From positions 397,528,541-397,592,540 of the forward strand of contig CM054057.1 of assembly GCA_028641055.1 (NCBI GenBank): a stretch of 64,000 nucleotides of DNA. Reading direction: 5' to 3'. Below are positions 36,101-47,576 of this stretch, in pieces (position 1 is the stretch's first letter; every line of letters begins with the position of its first letter). The position numbers were made by a program, and so were the translations under genes. Below the pieces are notes generated by a model. It searched no databases. It was not told the DNA's origin and was given only the letters and a program-made list of their open reading frames with translations. The DNA comes from Alopecurus myosuroides (taxonomy: Eukaryota; Streptophyta; Magnoliopsida; Poales; Poaceae).

Positions 36101-39100
36101 TTAATTCGAAATAAAAATGATAATTTGTGAATCTTTCCAAAATAAAAATCATAGTGCTAGATCTACAAATTCTTAACCACCTCCAACTTGCAGATCCATG
36201 TTTGGTGCAGTATTTTAAGAGAACTAAAATAAATTCCAGGACTACTCATTAACACTATTTATTTAATAACTTGAGTTTTATGTATCCAAATCATGCAAAC
36301 TAAACTTCTCTGAGTATACTTTGATAATATCTATCTGTGGCAGTTGGCCTTGTGTTGACTTGAGTTGTTGAGTGAAAATTACATGCATGTTAGTTTTAGG
36401 CCAGAGAGCACTTCGGTGAATTGTTTCATTTTATTGGGGAAGCTTTTTGGTGTGAATCCAATTGTGTTGGTTTTATAGTGACTAGGATCACCTTATACTA
36501 GGTTTTCGTGATTTTAGGAGTTACAGAATAGGCTTGGTGATTTATTTAGTGTTTAGCCCTTTTCTGCTTATTATTGCTTTGCATGTATTAATTATTGTGT
36601 TTATATTGTTTTTGTTATAAAATTGATTCCTAGCATGTGTAGGGTATTAATTCATGTTTGAGTTGTGCTTTGAGTGTGTCACTAGCATGTTAGGACTTTT
36701 GTGTGAAAAACCATGGTTGTTAGAATTTTATTCTCATAGGGTGTTTTCCTAGTAATAATAGGTTAAACATTGTTATTCTTCATTTTAGTATGATAACTTG
36801 AGTGAATGCTATGGTATTGTTTTCCATAGCATAGCTACTGTTATTCTAGCATATTATACTTGCTTACATGCTGGAGTGGGCTCTAGATCATTTTTGTCAC
36901 ACTATGTTAGTTTTAGATGTTTTTCTGCCATATATGTCATTTCCATGCTTAGCTTTTTGATAAATTGTTTAGGTTGTTATTTTGATATTACTAGCATGTA
37001 TAGGTGTTATTTTATCTTCTATATGGATGTTATATTATATATCTAGCATGTTATAGTAAGTCTCGTTTAATGATCTATTATTGTTATGCATGTATGCATG
37101 TCTAAGTGGCCCTTTTTCCATGACTAGTTTTAGTGGTTGTTTTGCTCCATGATTATTTTCATGTATTGAGCGATGCCATGACATGTTTAGAATAAATATC
37201 TCTCTGTTATTAGGTTTCTTAGCCACAAGTTGTATTATTTCTCCATGTTTAGAAAAGCATGTGTTACTATTGGCTTGTAGTATTGCTTGCTACTATTTTC
37301 TTGTGCATGTGTAGTTGTTTCTAGTTGTTTTTCTTGTTACTTTGTTCATCCTTATGAATGACCAGAGAGTCATTTAACCTTATTTTGACATATTATGAGA
37401 GTGGCACACCCACTGGACTCATGCCAATTTGGTTGAGGATCCATAGCATCTGATCTTGTGTTATTCATGTGTGTTGTGTGTGCATGTTTTGCTTGTTTGT
37501 GTGTACTCTAGTGCTTTTGTTTTTTATTGTATTTTTTTTTATGAATTTATTGGTGTATGTCTACTTGGTTATCAAGTTCTTTCCTTTGTTTGGTTCTGAT
37601 TGGGTATTTTCCTTTTTATTTTATGACGTTAGATATCGAAGACGGTATTATTTTCTGGAGAGGTTTTTTTTGCAACTCTTGTTTATTTCAAGAGCAAGAC
37701 CAAGACCAGTGCCAAGGAAAGCCACTCTAAATGCTTGCTTGTTGATTACTTATCATTATCTATCATGCATGTTTTACTTCTGAAGTTTCACAAAAGTTTG
37801 ATTCAAGAACTATTCTTTTAAGTGGACTATACCACTCTCTATTTTATGTATCTAATATGGTTTATCCACTATAAAATCTTGGTGTTACCAAGCCCTTTGG
37901 ATAATTTAGTATCATCACTTTGTTAACTTAAGACCCTTAGTGGACATTTTAACTTGGTGTTTTTGGAAAACAAAAGCTTTGGAAAAACCCCGAGGAAAAG
38001 TGGGACCTTGTCCGAGGGAGGTTTGTGAGGAAGGTAATGTTTTCGACTTGTTTTCCAAAAATGACACATAACCTATAGTCTTCGCCGGAAAACCAAGCCG
38101 TGCTGCCACATTACCCCAATATGGGAACGAGGTCTGGCTAAAATCTTGTCGGTGTTAGTCCGTGTCTACCTCAATGTGCTATAGGGGTTAGAGTCCCCTA
38201 AACCGAATTGTCGCCAGAAAGGAAAACATGGGACATTCAGAGTGCGGGGATTAAGTCGCCACCAGTTGCAACAGTTGGGTCTCCTGCCATGGCCGTGTGT
38301 TGTCAGGGGAAACCGGATCGATACGGCTGACTCACTCGGTGCCGGGGAGAACAAACCCAGTTGAAGAGGTATTCATTTACTAGCACTTGCATAGTGGATA
38401 GTTAGGACCAATTATGTGATGTTTGCATACTGTCTTGGACAGTCCGTGGTTGTTCACGGCAGATGTACTGGATCTAGTGGATTGTGTACACCTCTGCAGA
38501 GTAAAACTACTCAGAATAGCCGCGTCCTCTGATATGGACAGTTGAATGGCCATGTAGCTAGCATTGTGTCAATGTTTTAAAAAAGATGGAGAAGTGTTTT
38601 GGAATTGTACCTGGGAGGTACGTGGAAAGGGAATGATTGTACCTTTGAGGTACCGGAAAAAACATGATTTTAAAGATGTGATCTGCAAAGAAGTTTTGCA
38701 AAGAATTTTTTTCTTTTATTTAGAATGCTTTATAAAAACCTTGTGGGCATGCTATATCTACAAGGGAAATTAAATATCTTTTTAAGTATCTTCTTCAACA
38801 AAGATAAACTAAAACTTGTGCAACTATGATGGGTCTTAAATTCATCATGGCTAGTTGAACCCTAATTAAAGCCTTCCTACCACCTTTATATATCCATACT
38901 TGCACGTTTAGCTTTCATTTGGGGTGTCTTGCGAGTATAATCCAACATACTCATATTGGTTTCATCCCTGGCTATTGTCGTAGCCAGACTTTGAGCAGAA
39001 AACCAAAGAACCTGAAGAAGAGGGTGTCGCTGACGGCTGTGCGAACTAGGAATGTCTCCAAGTCAGTAGCCTGTAGGTAGTCAAGGCATGACTTGGGTTT

Positions 39101-39328
39101 TACCACGAGTGTGTTTTTGAATACTTCTGTTGTTTAGTGTGTTTTCCTGCCCTGTGTGGCAGTTGTTTTCAACTGAGTCATGTGACTAGTTGTGTAAGCC
39201 CTGTATTCATGTAGTGGATGTTGTAATCTGCAATGCCAACTTGAGTATGTTGTTCACGACTAACTAATCATGGGATCATGAATGTATGCATACTGGAGGT
39301 CTCAGACTGCTAGTCTAGGGTCTCCACA
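33105..39328 (+). repeat. 3' LTR, full length (6.2 kb)
   Basis: TGCAACAACCC...GGGTCTCCACA. A GC- and CT-rich part (34760-36060) produces spurious ORFs such as 35220-35762. An AT-rich part with many 'ctagcatgt' and 'tgttag' words follows (36200-37300). The end shares TCATGAATGTATGCATACTG with the left LTR and, inverted, with 47577-47640. Confidence 0.85.
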
Positions 39329-39333
39329 AGCGA

Positions 39334-39442
39334 GAGAATCAATGGCAGTAGAAACAAGAGCGACGCCTCCGCGAGCAAGGATGAAGACGAGGAAAAGTCC
39401 TCAGGCATCAAGGTGGAGGACAACGACTCTGCCTTGGATTAG
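39334..39442 (+). pseudogene. B3-domain gene, 3' part
   Basis: With one AGCGA removed, the codon split by the insertion is restored (GAG AGC GAG AGA ATC). The frame then reads a Ser/Lys/acidic tail (NGSRNKSDASASKDEDEEK and a further 14 residues) to the TAG at 39440-39442. A charged tail followed directly by a stop and a polyadenylation signal is what a gene's 3' end should look like. It contains no further B3 motif. Confidence 0.7.
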
Positions 39443-39993
39443 CGCACGTGTGCGCGCCTCCATCTGGGGAGCAAGCCTCGCCATCTTGGTGAGTTTCTTT
39501 CTCCTATCATATGAGACCATGGACTTCTCCTCGGCTTGGCTCCTCTTTCCTGTAGCTTTCGATGCTCAGAGAGGGAATAGGCCTCTCCATACTTTTGTGC
39601 TCATTTTCATTCCTATAATGGATCCTGCAACATGTTTGTGTGCTGAGATGTTTTATCACCAATAAAATATTGAAAATGTATGCTATATTTTTTCTTGCTG
39701 CTGAACTGTATGCATTCTCCTCTATGAGTCCACAAAGTCTTTCGAACGACCCCGAAGTAACTTCCTCAAGAGATAACAAAGAGAGGCGTGATACTTGGCT
39801 TATTTTTTGCAATGCTGAGGGGCTCGGCGAGGAGAGGTGTGTGCCGCGGGAGGATCTCTTGAGAGACCTCCCGCTAGTTCCTCGTAGAGGTGCTTCTTGT
39901 GCCTCGGGGAGGTCTTGTTCCTTTCCTCGCGAGGGAGGTAGCATTTCTTGCAGTGGACATAAATGTGCGTTTGTTTGTTCTGGCGTGGGTTCC
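39443..39993 (+). other. 3' flank of the B3 pseudogene with AATAAA signal
   Basis: Probable 3' UTR: AATAAA at 39661-39666, about 220 bases after the stop, in an AT-rich stretch. From 39690 the DNA becomes GC-rich with 'ctcgcgaggg' and 'ggggaggtcttg' phrases like those at 28600-28800. It ends in GTTCC (39989-39993), the probable target-site copy of the Athila element. Confidence 0.45.
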
Positions 39994-41378
39994 TGATGAC
40001 CCACAAGTATAAGGGATCTTAACAGTCTTTGAGGGAAGTAAAACCAAAATTTATTGATTCGACACAAGGGGAGCCAAAGAATATTTATAAGCCTTAATAG
40101 ATGAGTTGTCAATTCAGCTGCACCTGAAAGTAGACTTGCCCGCAACAGTTTATCAGTGGTTACAATTTTATAGTAGTAGTAGTAAAATAACATGAGGAGT
40201 AAAATAATAACAGCGGTAGCAATTGTGGGAAACAGTAGGATGAAAATACTGTAGGCATAGAGATGGATGAACGGGTGTTGCATGGATAAGATAGTTCATA
40301 TAATAATCAAAACATGGGCATTGCAGAGAGATAATAATAAACCATCCAAGTACTAGGAAAACAATAGGCATGTATTCCAATTTAGTCGTATGTGCTCACA
40401 ATGAGAAACTTGCACAACATCTCTTGTCCTACCACCCGTTGCAGCGGGGACTCAAGGGAAACTACTGGTAATTAAAGTGCTCCTTTTAATAAAGCACCGG
40501 AGCAAAGCATTAACACTCGGTGAACACATGTGATCCTCACATCACAGCTATCCCCTCTAGTTATCCCGATTTCTGTCACTTTGGGGCCTCAGGTTCCAGA
40601 TAACGATATGTGTAAACAACTAGCAGGTATGATCAAGAAACAAAATTATACTAATGAAACAATAACATGTTCAGATCTGAGATCATGGCACTCGGGCCCT
40701 AGTGACAAGCATAAGCATAACAAGTTGCAACAACGATATATAGCACTAATAACAGATACTAGGCACCATGCCCTAACAATCTGGCATTATTACATGCACT
40801 ATCTCATCCAATCCTTACCATCCCCCTCAGCCTACAGCGGTGATTACTCACACATGGATGGGGGAATAATGGATGGTTGAAGTAAAAGTGGTGGCGATGA
40901 TGATGGCGATGATCTCTTCCGAATCCCCGTCCCGGCAGGGTGCCAGAATAGGAACTTCTGATCCCCGGATTGAGTTTCAAGGTGGCGGCGGCGCTCTGGT
41001 GTTTTTCTCTGGAATATGACGGACCCCTCGGTTTTTAGCTCACGGGGCTTATTTAGTCGAAAGGGGAGACCGAGGGGCCGCCCGATGCGGCGACACCATG
41101 TGGTGGCACGGCCTAGGGGGGCGCCACTAGTTCGTGTGGGCCCCTCCTTGCCCCCTTCGGCTCATCTTCTGGCTCCGGGGGTCTTCAGGTAAAATAAGGA
41201 CTTTGAGACCTTTTCTGGGCATTTTCCTGAAAGTTGATTTTCTGCACAAAAAACGAGACACCAAGGTAATTCTGGTGAAAACAACGTTAGTCCGTGTTAG
41301 TTGCATTCAAAACTCACAAGTTTAGAGGAAAGCTAGAACAAAAGTATTTGGAAAACTAGATACGTTTTGGACGTATCA
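39994..41378 (-). repeat. Athila 3' LTR
   Basis: 1385 bases. On the plus strand TGATGACCCACAAGTATAAG...TTTTGGACGTATCA; on the coding strand it starts TGATACGTCC and ends GGGTCATCA, typical termini of Triticeae Athila LTRs. A decayed polypurine tract (AAGCTTCAGGAGAGT on the minus strand) adjoins at 41379-41393. Confidence 0.85.
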
Positions 41379-43345
41379 ACTCTCCTGAAGCTTAGCTTAT
41401 TGCTTGTACTCAAGCAATTCAGTTAACAACTGAGTGCGATAAAAGAACTTTTACGAACAAATTTGTTTCATATGATTTAAATATTCTCACCATATTATCA
41501 AATTCTTAAGCAATTTATAATAAGAAGTATGCAAATAAAGTCACCTAATAGTTATGCAAACCATGAAGAGATACCAACACACTAATAATAAGCAACATGA
41601 AATATATCAATCTGCAGGTTGCAATGTTCATAATAAGATATGATAAAGTGGTATCTCGCTTTCCGTTAATAGTGGAGCAAAACTTAAATGCCAGGGCACC
41701 TCTAAGGTTCAAGAGAAGACTAGAACTAAAGATATCAAAGACACAAGCATCAAAGTTATACCACAATCAACCGTGTTCCGGGACAAGCACATTACACTAA
41801 GAATGGCAGCTATGCTCTCAAGAAGGTGCATAAAGTTAGAGGATGAAGACTCAACATCAAAGTAAAAGAAAGGCCCTTCATAGAGGGAAGCATGATTAAC
41901 ATGTGCTAGAGCTTTTTATTTTATTAAAAACAGAAGTAAAAAATGATTTTTGGGGGGTGATTGTTTATGTCAACGAATGGTAACATAGTTCTTGTTATCT
42001 TCCATACTAAACAAGTTGAGAGCGGTTTAGAATTATTTACATTAAGAATTTATATCATGCTCATTATATAGTATGACACTCCTCCCCACCTTGCTTTCGC
42101 AAACCATGGCTAACCGAATCCTTGGTTTCCTGCCAACAATCTCATACCATGGAGGAGTGCCTATTTATTTGTTTAGCTTTATGATATTATAATGGTCTAA
42201 CCAGCTCTTTGCAAAATTAATGACGAACAGATGAAGCATGCAAGTCGGGGTACTTAATTAGTATGGAAGATAAGAAACCCAACTACTATGAGCTAAAACA
42301 GTGTCACAAAATGAGAAGTATTTTGAAGGTTTTAAAGGTAGCACATGAAAATTTACTTGGAGTAGCTGTGAGATACCACATATAGGTAGGTATGGTGGAC
42401 ACATTTGGCAAACTTTGGTTTTTGGGAGTTAGATGCACGAGTAGAGCTCATACTCAGTACAAGTGAAGGCTAGCAAAGGACTGGGAGCGACAATCAAGAG
42501 AGCAACAACTGTCATAATCATGCTTGCGACAAAGCAAAATTAACAATGGCATAAAAGTGATACAAATACTCTAAGGAAAAATAAATCATCAAGGCTTAAT
42601 TGAATTTTTGTTTTCAGTCTTATGCATGTGTGAGAATGTGCCAAGTCAATTCAAGTGAAACATTCATAGAGAGATACCACAATGTCATACCCTTCTATGA
42701 ATAAAACACTGCAAGCAAACATTTATACTACATGCTATCCACATTAGTAAATTGGAACTCATCATGAGAGAGCAAGAACTACTAAGCATCCATTAAGTAA
42801 CATACACCTTACATGAAAGAACTAAGAATGTCCACGTGGATGAGTATATGTACAAAAATTAAAACAAATAGAGTTCATACCAGCCTCTCACCACAACTTG
42901 AATTGTCTTAAATCGTTATTATTGCTCTTCGCTCGTGTGGATTGAATAATATAAAATAATAACTAAGATCCAATGGAGTCACGGAGGACTATTGAACCCT
43001 GCAGCAAACTTTAGAAAACCAAAGAAGAACAACAAATATTTTTGGGTTTTCAAATTTAAAACAAGAACATAAGGAAACAAGCAAACAAAGCAATTTTTTT
43101 TGGGTTTTTGAAAATAAAAATGAAACTAGAAAGTAAAGCAAGCTAATAAAAGGAACTTAAAGAAACAAATTAAGAGAAACACCAAAAATATTTTTGGTAT
43201 TTTTGCATTTTGGAAAGCGGAAAGAAAACAATAAAAACAAAAGAAGCGAAAGAAACAAAAACATGGATATACAAAGAACCGACAGAAACATCATATGTAA
43301 CTGAGTGTGATGTTAGCATACCTCCCCCAAGATTAGGCTTTTGGA
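41379..43345 (-). other. Athila 3' noncoding block, first copy
   Basis: No ORF is supported. Blocks near 41800-41930, 42100-42170 and 42385-42530 match the second Athila element at 55275-55400, 55445-55510 and 55928-56050 in the same order. A second polypurine-like run (minus strand TAATCTTGGGGGAGG, about 43321-43335) marks the boundary with the ORF. Confidence 0.6.
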
Positions 43346-44487
43346 CTAAGTGGAGATCAATCCCAAGAGGGCCAAGAAGTGGTGCCACCATAGTGCGACG
43401 ATGATGGGCCATCCTCCTGATATGAACTCGAGGACGCCCCGGTGTATTGTATGGTGTAGTCCTCGGAGGGCGCGTCGTGACCTGCCTGATACTCGGGGTC
43501 GTGCTGCACATGGAAACCAAGCAAGCACAGCTGCTCGTCCAGCTCCTCCTTTGGGTGCTTCCACGCCCCCCTGCGAATACTAAACAAACAAGACTACGAC
43601 AAAGGAACTTCCCTTTCATCTCCATCAGTAAATAAAACTCTATAGACTAGATTTCTAGCATTAGAGTTAGCAGTAACAAAATGATGAGCTTTCATGGCAG
43701 CAAGGTCAAGTCTATGTGGGGCTAACAACTCATCATTGGGAGCAACAGAAAGGCCTAAAGTAGTTAACATACGTGCAACAATAATACCCCCATAGATGGG
43801 TCCTCTAGTGGCTAAGCAGCGAGCAATGAGAGCACCAAGGTTATACTTATGATTATCATTAAGTGCATTAGCCAGAAAAGCTAAATGGTAATTTGAAATA
43901 TTACTAGTGTTTTCCCTACGAAGAACACTAGTAGCGAGATAGTAAGTAAAGTATCTAATGGCTGGGAACTGAATGTTTTGTATCTTGCCGCGCTAAGCTA
44001 CACGGTCATCATCATTTGTCACTCCTCGGTAGAGCTCCAACAAATCAGCAGGTCATCCTTGAATCCTCCTTGCCGTCCCAGTTGTATTAAAACCTATGAT
44101 GCTGCAAAATCTTGCCAATGACACGGTGAAAGGCCTATCATAGATTCTGAAAGAAATGGATGGGTTATAAGAGGAGTTATCCAAAGTAAATCTCTCAACA
44201 AAAGTTTTGGTTAGTATATCATATTGAGCGCTTTCGTCATTCATATATTCAGTTAGACCAACCCTGCTAATAAGAAGCAAGAAGTCATCAATAATCCCTG
44301 CATCACCTAAAAAGTTATAACAATTGAAAGTAGATGGATGTGCATCTCCATCATCTCCCACATCATCAATACTCGGTGCAATGAGATTTTGATTGTAAGA
44401 TGGTCTCAGCAGAGTAGATGATCTTGAAGGCCTTGACCTCCTAGGTTCATCACTCTCAAATATTTCTCCGAAGGTGTAGTTATGCAT
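43346..44487 (-). pseudogene. ATHILA ORF1-like protein, broken
   Basis: The frame starts at 44487 (MHNYTFGEIF) and includes a conserved core (RIYDRPFTVSLARFCSIIGF, then TARRIQG) matching the extra ORF of grass Athila elements, related to the ATHILA ORF-1 family. A stop follows TARRIQG (44053-44055). Homologous sequence continues through ELYRG, RYFTYYLATSVL, YHLAFLANAL and LGALIARCLATRGPIYGGI to a hydrophilic tail ending in TSWPSWD near 43357. At least two further stops or shifts lie in between. The protein's role is unknown; its place downstream of pol is that of an env-like gene. Confidence 0.7.
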
Positions 44488-45553
44488 CTTCCTTTTCTGA
44501 AATTTTTAACAAGCATCACAAACATTGGTTTTCAAGCAACTATATGATAGAAACTACTATTAAGACTTGTAAGAGGGCTATACATCCATCAAAACTAATT
44601 TATTTTTACACGAATCAAGCATGCAAACTCACATAACATGTCACCTATAGTACCAAAATACTCAAGAAATACTCCACTAAACAAAATTTTACTTGGATAA
44701 TCGGAGGAGCCACATACCGGAGAGAAAATACTCCAAATTTCAGCAACAAAGCTGGGCTGAGCAAGGATATCGAAAAATCACGAGGAAGAACAGCAAGAAC
44801 TCGGGTTTGAGCAATGTTTTCGTGTTTGGTGGAGAGAGAGGGTTGTTTGGCAGGAAGGAGACTAAGTGGATGGCCAGGGGGCCCACACCATGTGTCTGCG
44901 CGCCCTGGAGCCTATCCGCGCCACCAGGTGGTGTGGTGGCATGGTGGATCCCCCTAGGGTGGCCCAGGTGCCTCTCTGCCCCATTTTCAACGTAAAATTT
45001 TAATATAATTTTTCTTGGAATTTTTAGAGAAACTTTATTTTTGGGTCATTTCTAGAATTTCATAAATGATTAAATACCAGGAAAAAAAAACCAAAACCAA
45101 AGCTATATAACTTCTAAGACACTCCAATAGGAAAATACCAGGAAACATAAGGAAACATAGTGAAAACATTAATGTGGGTGGTGAAAACATGAGTAACAAC
45201 ACTAAACAAGGTGAAAACATGGTAAAAACATAATTGGTGAAAGTGAAATCATAGTGAAAACATTGTTTTCTTCATTCAAAATCACTTTGTTAACAAGGTT
45301 GATCAAGTCTTGTCACCAAAACAATTTTAACATGGAGCAAAACTTTCCTTTTCACTAAATGATTATGTTACCTCAACCTTGATAGACATAGTCCCAATCA
45401 TGATAATTTCATATTCTTTTTGTGGCATTGGAATAGGACAATAAAATTCTTCAATATTGATGGTCTCAATGTTTTCAATTGAATTTAGACCATATTTCCT
45501 TTAAATCTTCTTGGGAAAATAAACTATGTGTTCTTTATCATTAACATTAAAAG
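44488..45553 (-). other. Athila spacer where pol would be expected
   Basis: No reverse transcriptase, RNase H or integrase motif is visible. A GC-rich patch (44860-44985) resembles a leader for the extra ORF. 45200-45550 holds decayed sequence following the protease. Confidence 0.55.
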
Positions 45554-46354
45554 TTAGTTTTCTTTGATTGCAATCAATAACAACCCTTGTAGTGTTAAGA
45601 AAAGGCTCCCAAGAATAATAGACATATTATCATCTTCAGGCATTTCCAACACAACAAAGTTAGTTAATATTAAATAGTTAGTGGCCACTTGAACATGAAC
45701 ATTCTCACGTATACTAACAGGAATATCAGTAGATTTGTCATCCATTTGCAAAGATATGTCAGTTGGTATCAATTTTTCCAGAAGAAGTCTCTTATAAAGA
45801 GAGAAAAGCATAACACTAACTTCTGCTCCTAAGTCACATAAAGAAGTTCTAACATAATTATTTTTAATAGAACAAGGAGTAGTAGGAATGCGAGGATCTC
45901 CAAGCTTCTTTGGAACCTTCCCATTGAAAGAGTAATTAGCAAGCATAGTGGAAACTTCCTCATTAGGAATCTTCCTTTTGTTAGATACAATATCTTTCAT
46001 ATATTTAGAATAATGAGGCAATTTAATAGCATCGGTCAAAGGAATTTGCAAAAATAAGGGTTTCATCCAATGACAGAACTTTTTATAATGTTCTTCTTCC
46101 TTTGACTTGTGTTTCTTATTAGGAAAAGGCATTGATTTTTTTACCCAAGGTTATCTCTCATTACCATTTTTATTAGCAATGAAATCCTCCTTAGTATACT
46201 TTGCATTTTTAGGTTGCTTTTCAGGTTCAACTTCAGTTTCTTGTTTATCAGAAGCTTCACTTTTATCATCAGCACTTTCAGTTTCAACATCAGAGATAGA
46301 TATACTATTAGGATCTTTAGCAGGTTCAGGAGATTCTACAACAGTTTTATGTTT

Positions 46355-46385
<31 letters not shown>

Positions 46386-46444
46386 GAAGGAGTATTATTG
46401 TGTTTAGCTTGTTGATAATCTTGTTCAATTCTTTTAGGATGTCC
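45554..46444 (-). pseudogene. Athila gag C terminus and protease
   Basis: After a poly-lysine run comes a hydrophilic gag tail, then KFCHWMKPLFLQIPLTDAI and a retropepsin-type protease with LCDLGAEVSVM (catalytic Asp kept) and a later IILGSLFL in place of the usual LGRPFL. Stops at 46445-46447 (TAG) and near 46151 (TAA) interrupt the frame, and the ORF ends at 45554. The segment matches the N-terminal polyprotein of Athila elements. Confidence 0.75.
46353..46385. repeat. TTC microsatellite coding poly-Lys on the minus strand
   Basis: About eleven TTC units. On the minus strand they are AAG codons, giving a lysine run within the gag tail. Confidence 0.9.
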
Positions 46445-47576
46445 CTAGGGATACAAAGGATCCTGAGTAGAAACACAACTTCTAGTGCTTATTTCATAAA
46501 CATGTTTTTCTCTAGAAGTATTAACTAGCAAATCTTTCTGAACCATAGTGAGTTGACCAATTTGAGTTTGAACCATATGGAAATGTTTAACAAGCATTTT
46601 AACATCATTAGAGGTTCTTTCAATAATACCATGCAAATTATCAACAGCTCTAAAATTTTCCATTAGATGATTTTGCATTCTCATATTAAAGTTATCTTGC
46701 TTAACAACATAATTATCAAATTCATGTAAGAATTGATCAGGTGGTTTAGAATAGGGAATATCTCTATTATCAAAGTATTGGAGAGAGTGTACCTCAACTG
46801 TGGATGGATGAGGTATTGTCTTGCATAATTCTTCTGTAGGTGGTATATTCTTCACATCTTCAGATTTAATACCCTTCTCTTTAAGAGATTTCTTGTGTTC
46901 CCTCATCACTTCATCATTTAATTCAATCATTCCCCTCTTCTTTGGTGTTGGTGTTGGGGTTTGTTCAGGTATAGTCAATCATCATGATTTTTGGCTATTT
47001 TAGCCAATAATTCCTCTGCTTCTTCAGGAGTCCTTTTCCTGAAAACACAACCGACACAACTATCTAGGTATGTCCTAGATTCAACAGTTAGTCCATTATA
47101 AAATATATCTAGGAGTTCATTTTCAGGTAATTGATGTCGAGGGCTAGCTCGTAGTAAAGAACAGAATCTTTCCCAAGATTCAGACATTTTCTCTCCCTCA
47201 ATTTGCTTAAATTTAAAGATTCTCTACAAAGCAGCATGTTGAGCACTAGCAGGAAAATATTTCTGAAAGAAAGCATTAACTAAACCAGTAGGAATATCAA
47301 TAGATACATGTGACAAATTGTTAAACCAAGTTTTAGCTTCACTTTTCAATGAGAAAGGGAAGATCTTAGCAACAAAGTAAGTGCATTTCTTAATATCATC
47401 ACAAAATAAACTACTCAAAGATGAGATGTCATTCATATGTTTAATATCACTTTCATTTTCAGTACCAAAAAAAGGTTCTTTCTCAACAATAGATATGTAA
47501 GGTAAATCTAGAGAGAAATCATAATCCTTATCTTTAATGTGTATGGGAGATGTAGCAAACTTAGCATTAGGAGACG
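46445..47576 (-). pseudogene. Athila gag, 5' truncated
   Basis: Reading leftward: EKEPFFGTENESDIKHMNDI, then the capsid-like LKSEAKTWFNNL and FFQKYFPASAQHAAL, a TAG (47224-47226), FKQIEGEKMSESWERFCSLL and LDIFYNGL, a one-base-type frameshift at about 46975, then IPEQTPTPTPKK and a coiled-coil-like tail. This order is that of grass Athila gag, which packages element RNA. The N terminus is missing because the next LTR is inserted at 47577. Confidence 0.8.

Larger units (their letters stand above)
29746..39333 (+). mobile_element. Non-autonomous long-LTR element inserted in the B3 gene
   Basis: Perfect duplication AGCGA at 29746-29750 and 39329-39333. Left LTR 29751-31225 (about 1.5 kb), right LTR 33105-39328 (6.2 kb), internal region only about 1.9 kb and without gag or pol. 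Primer site and polypurine tract are present, so it is a LARD-like element dependent on proteins from elsewhere. The right LTR is related, in opposite orientation, to the long LTRs at 1-5470 and 47577-52249 (for example 37860-38000 and 38780-38900), so autonomous relatives with Tekay/Del-type pol may have supplied the enzymes. In the first 260 bases the two LTRs differ at about 13 sites. Confidence 0.85.
39994..47576 (-). mobile_element. Athila-type gypsy element, 3' part
   Basis: Minus-strand element with its 3' LTR on the left (39994-41378), a 2-kb conserved noncoding block, an ATHILA-ORF1-like gene (43346-44487), a spacer, and protease plus gag remnants up to 47576. There it is cut by the LTR starting TGTAGAGG, with AGACG as the candidate duplication. 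Reverse transcriptase and integrase are absent between the protease and the extra ORF, so it depended on other elements. The 5' LTR is not in the window. Confidence 0.82.

Noticed and set aside
40160..40210. TAG trinucleotide run
   Set aside because: Only about four units within an Athila LTR; ordinary.
39507..40283. 258-codon minus-strand ORF
   Set aside because: It crosses the Athila LTR boundary at 39994 and shows no known domain, so it is a chance frame.
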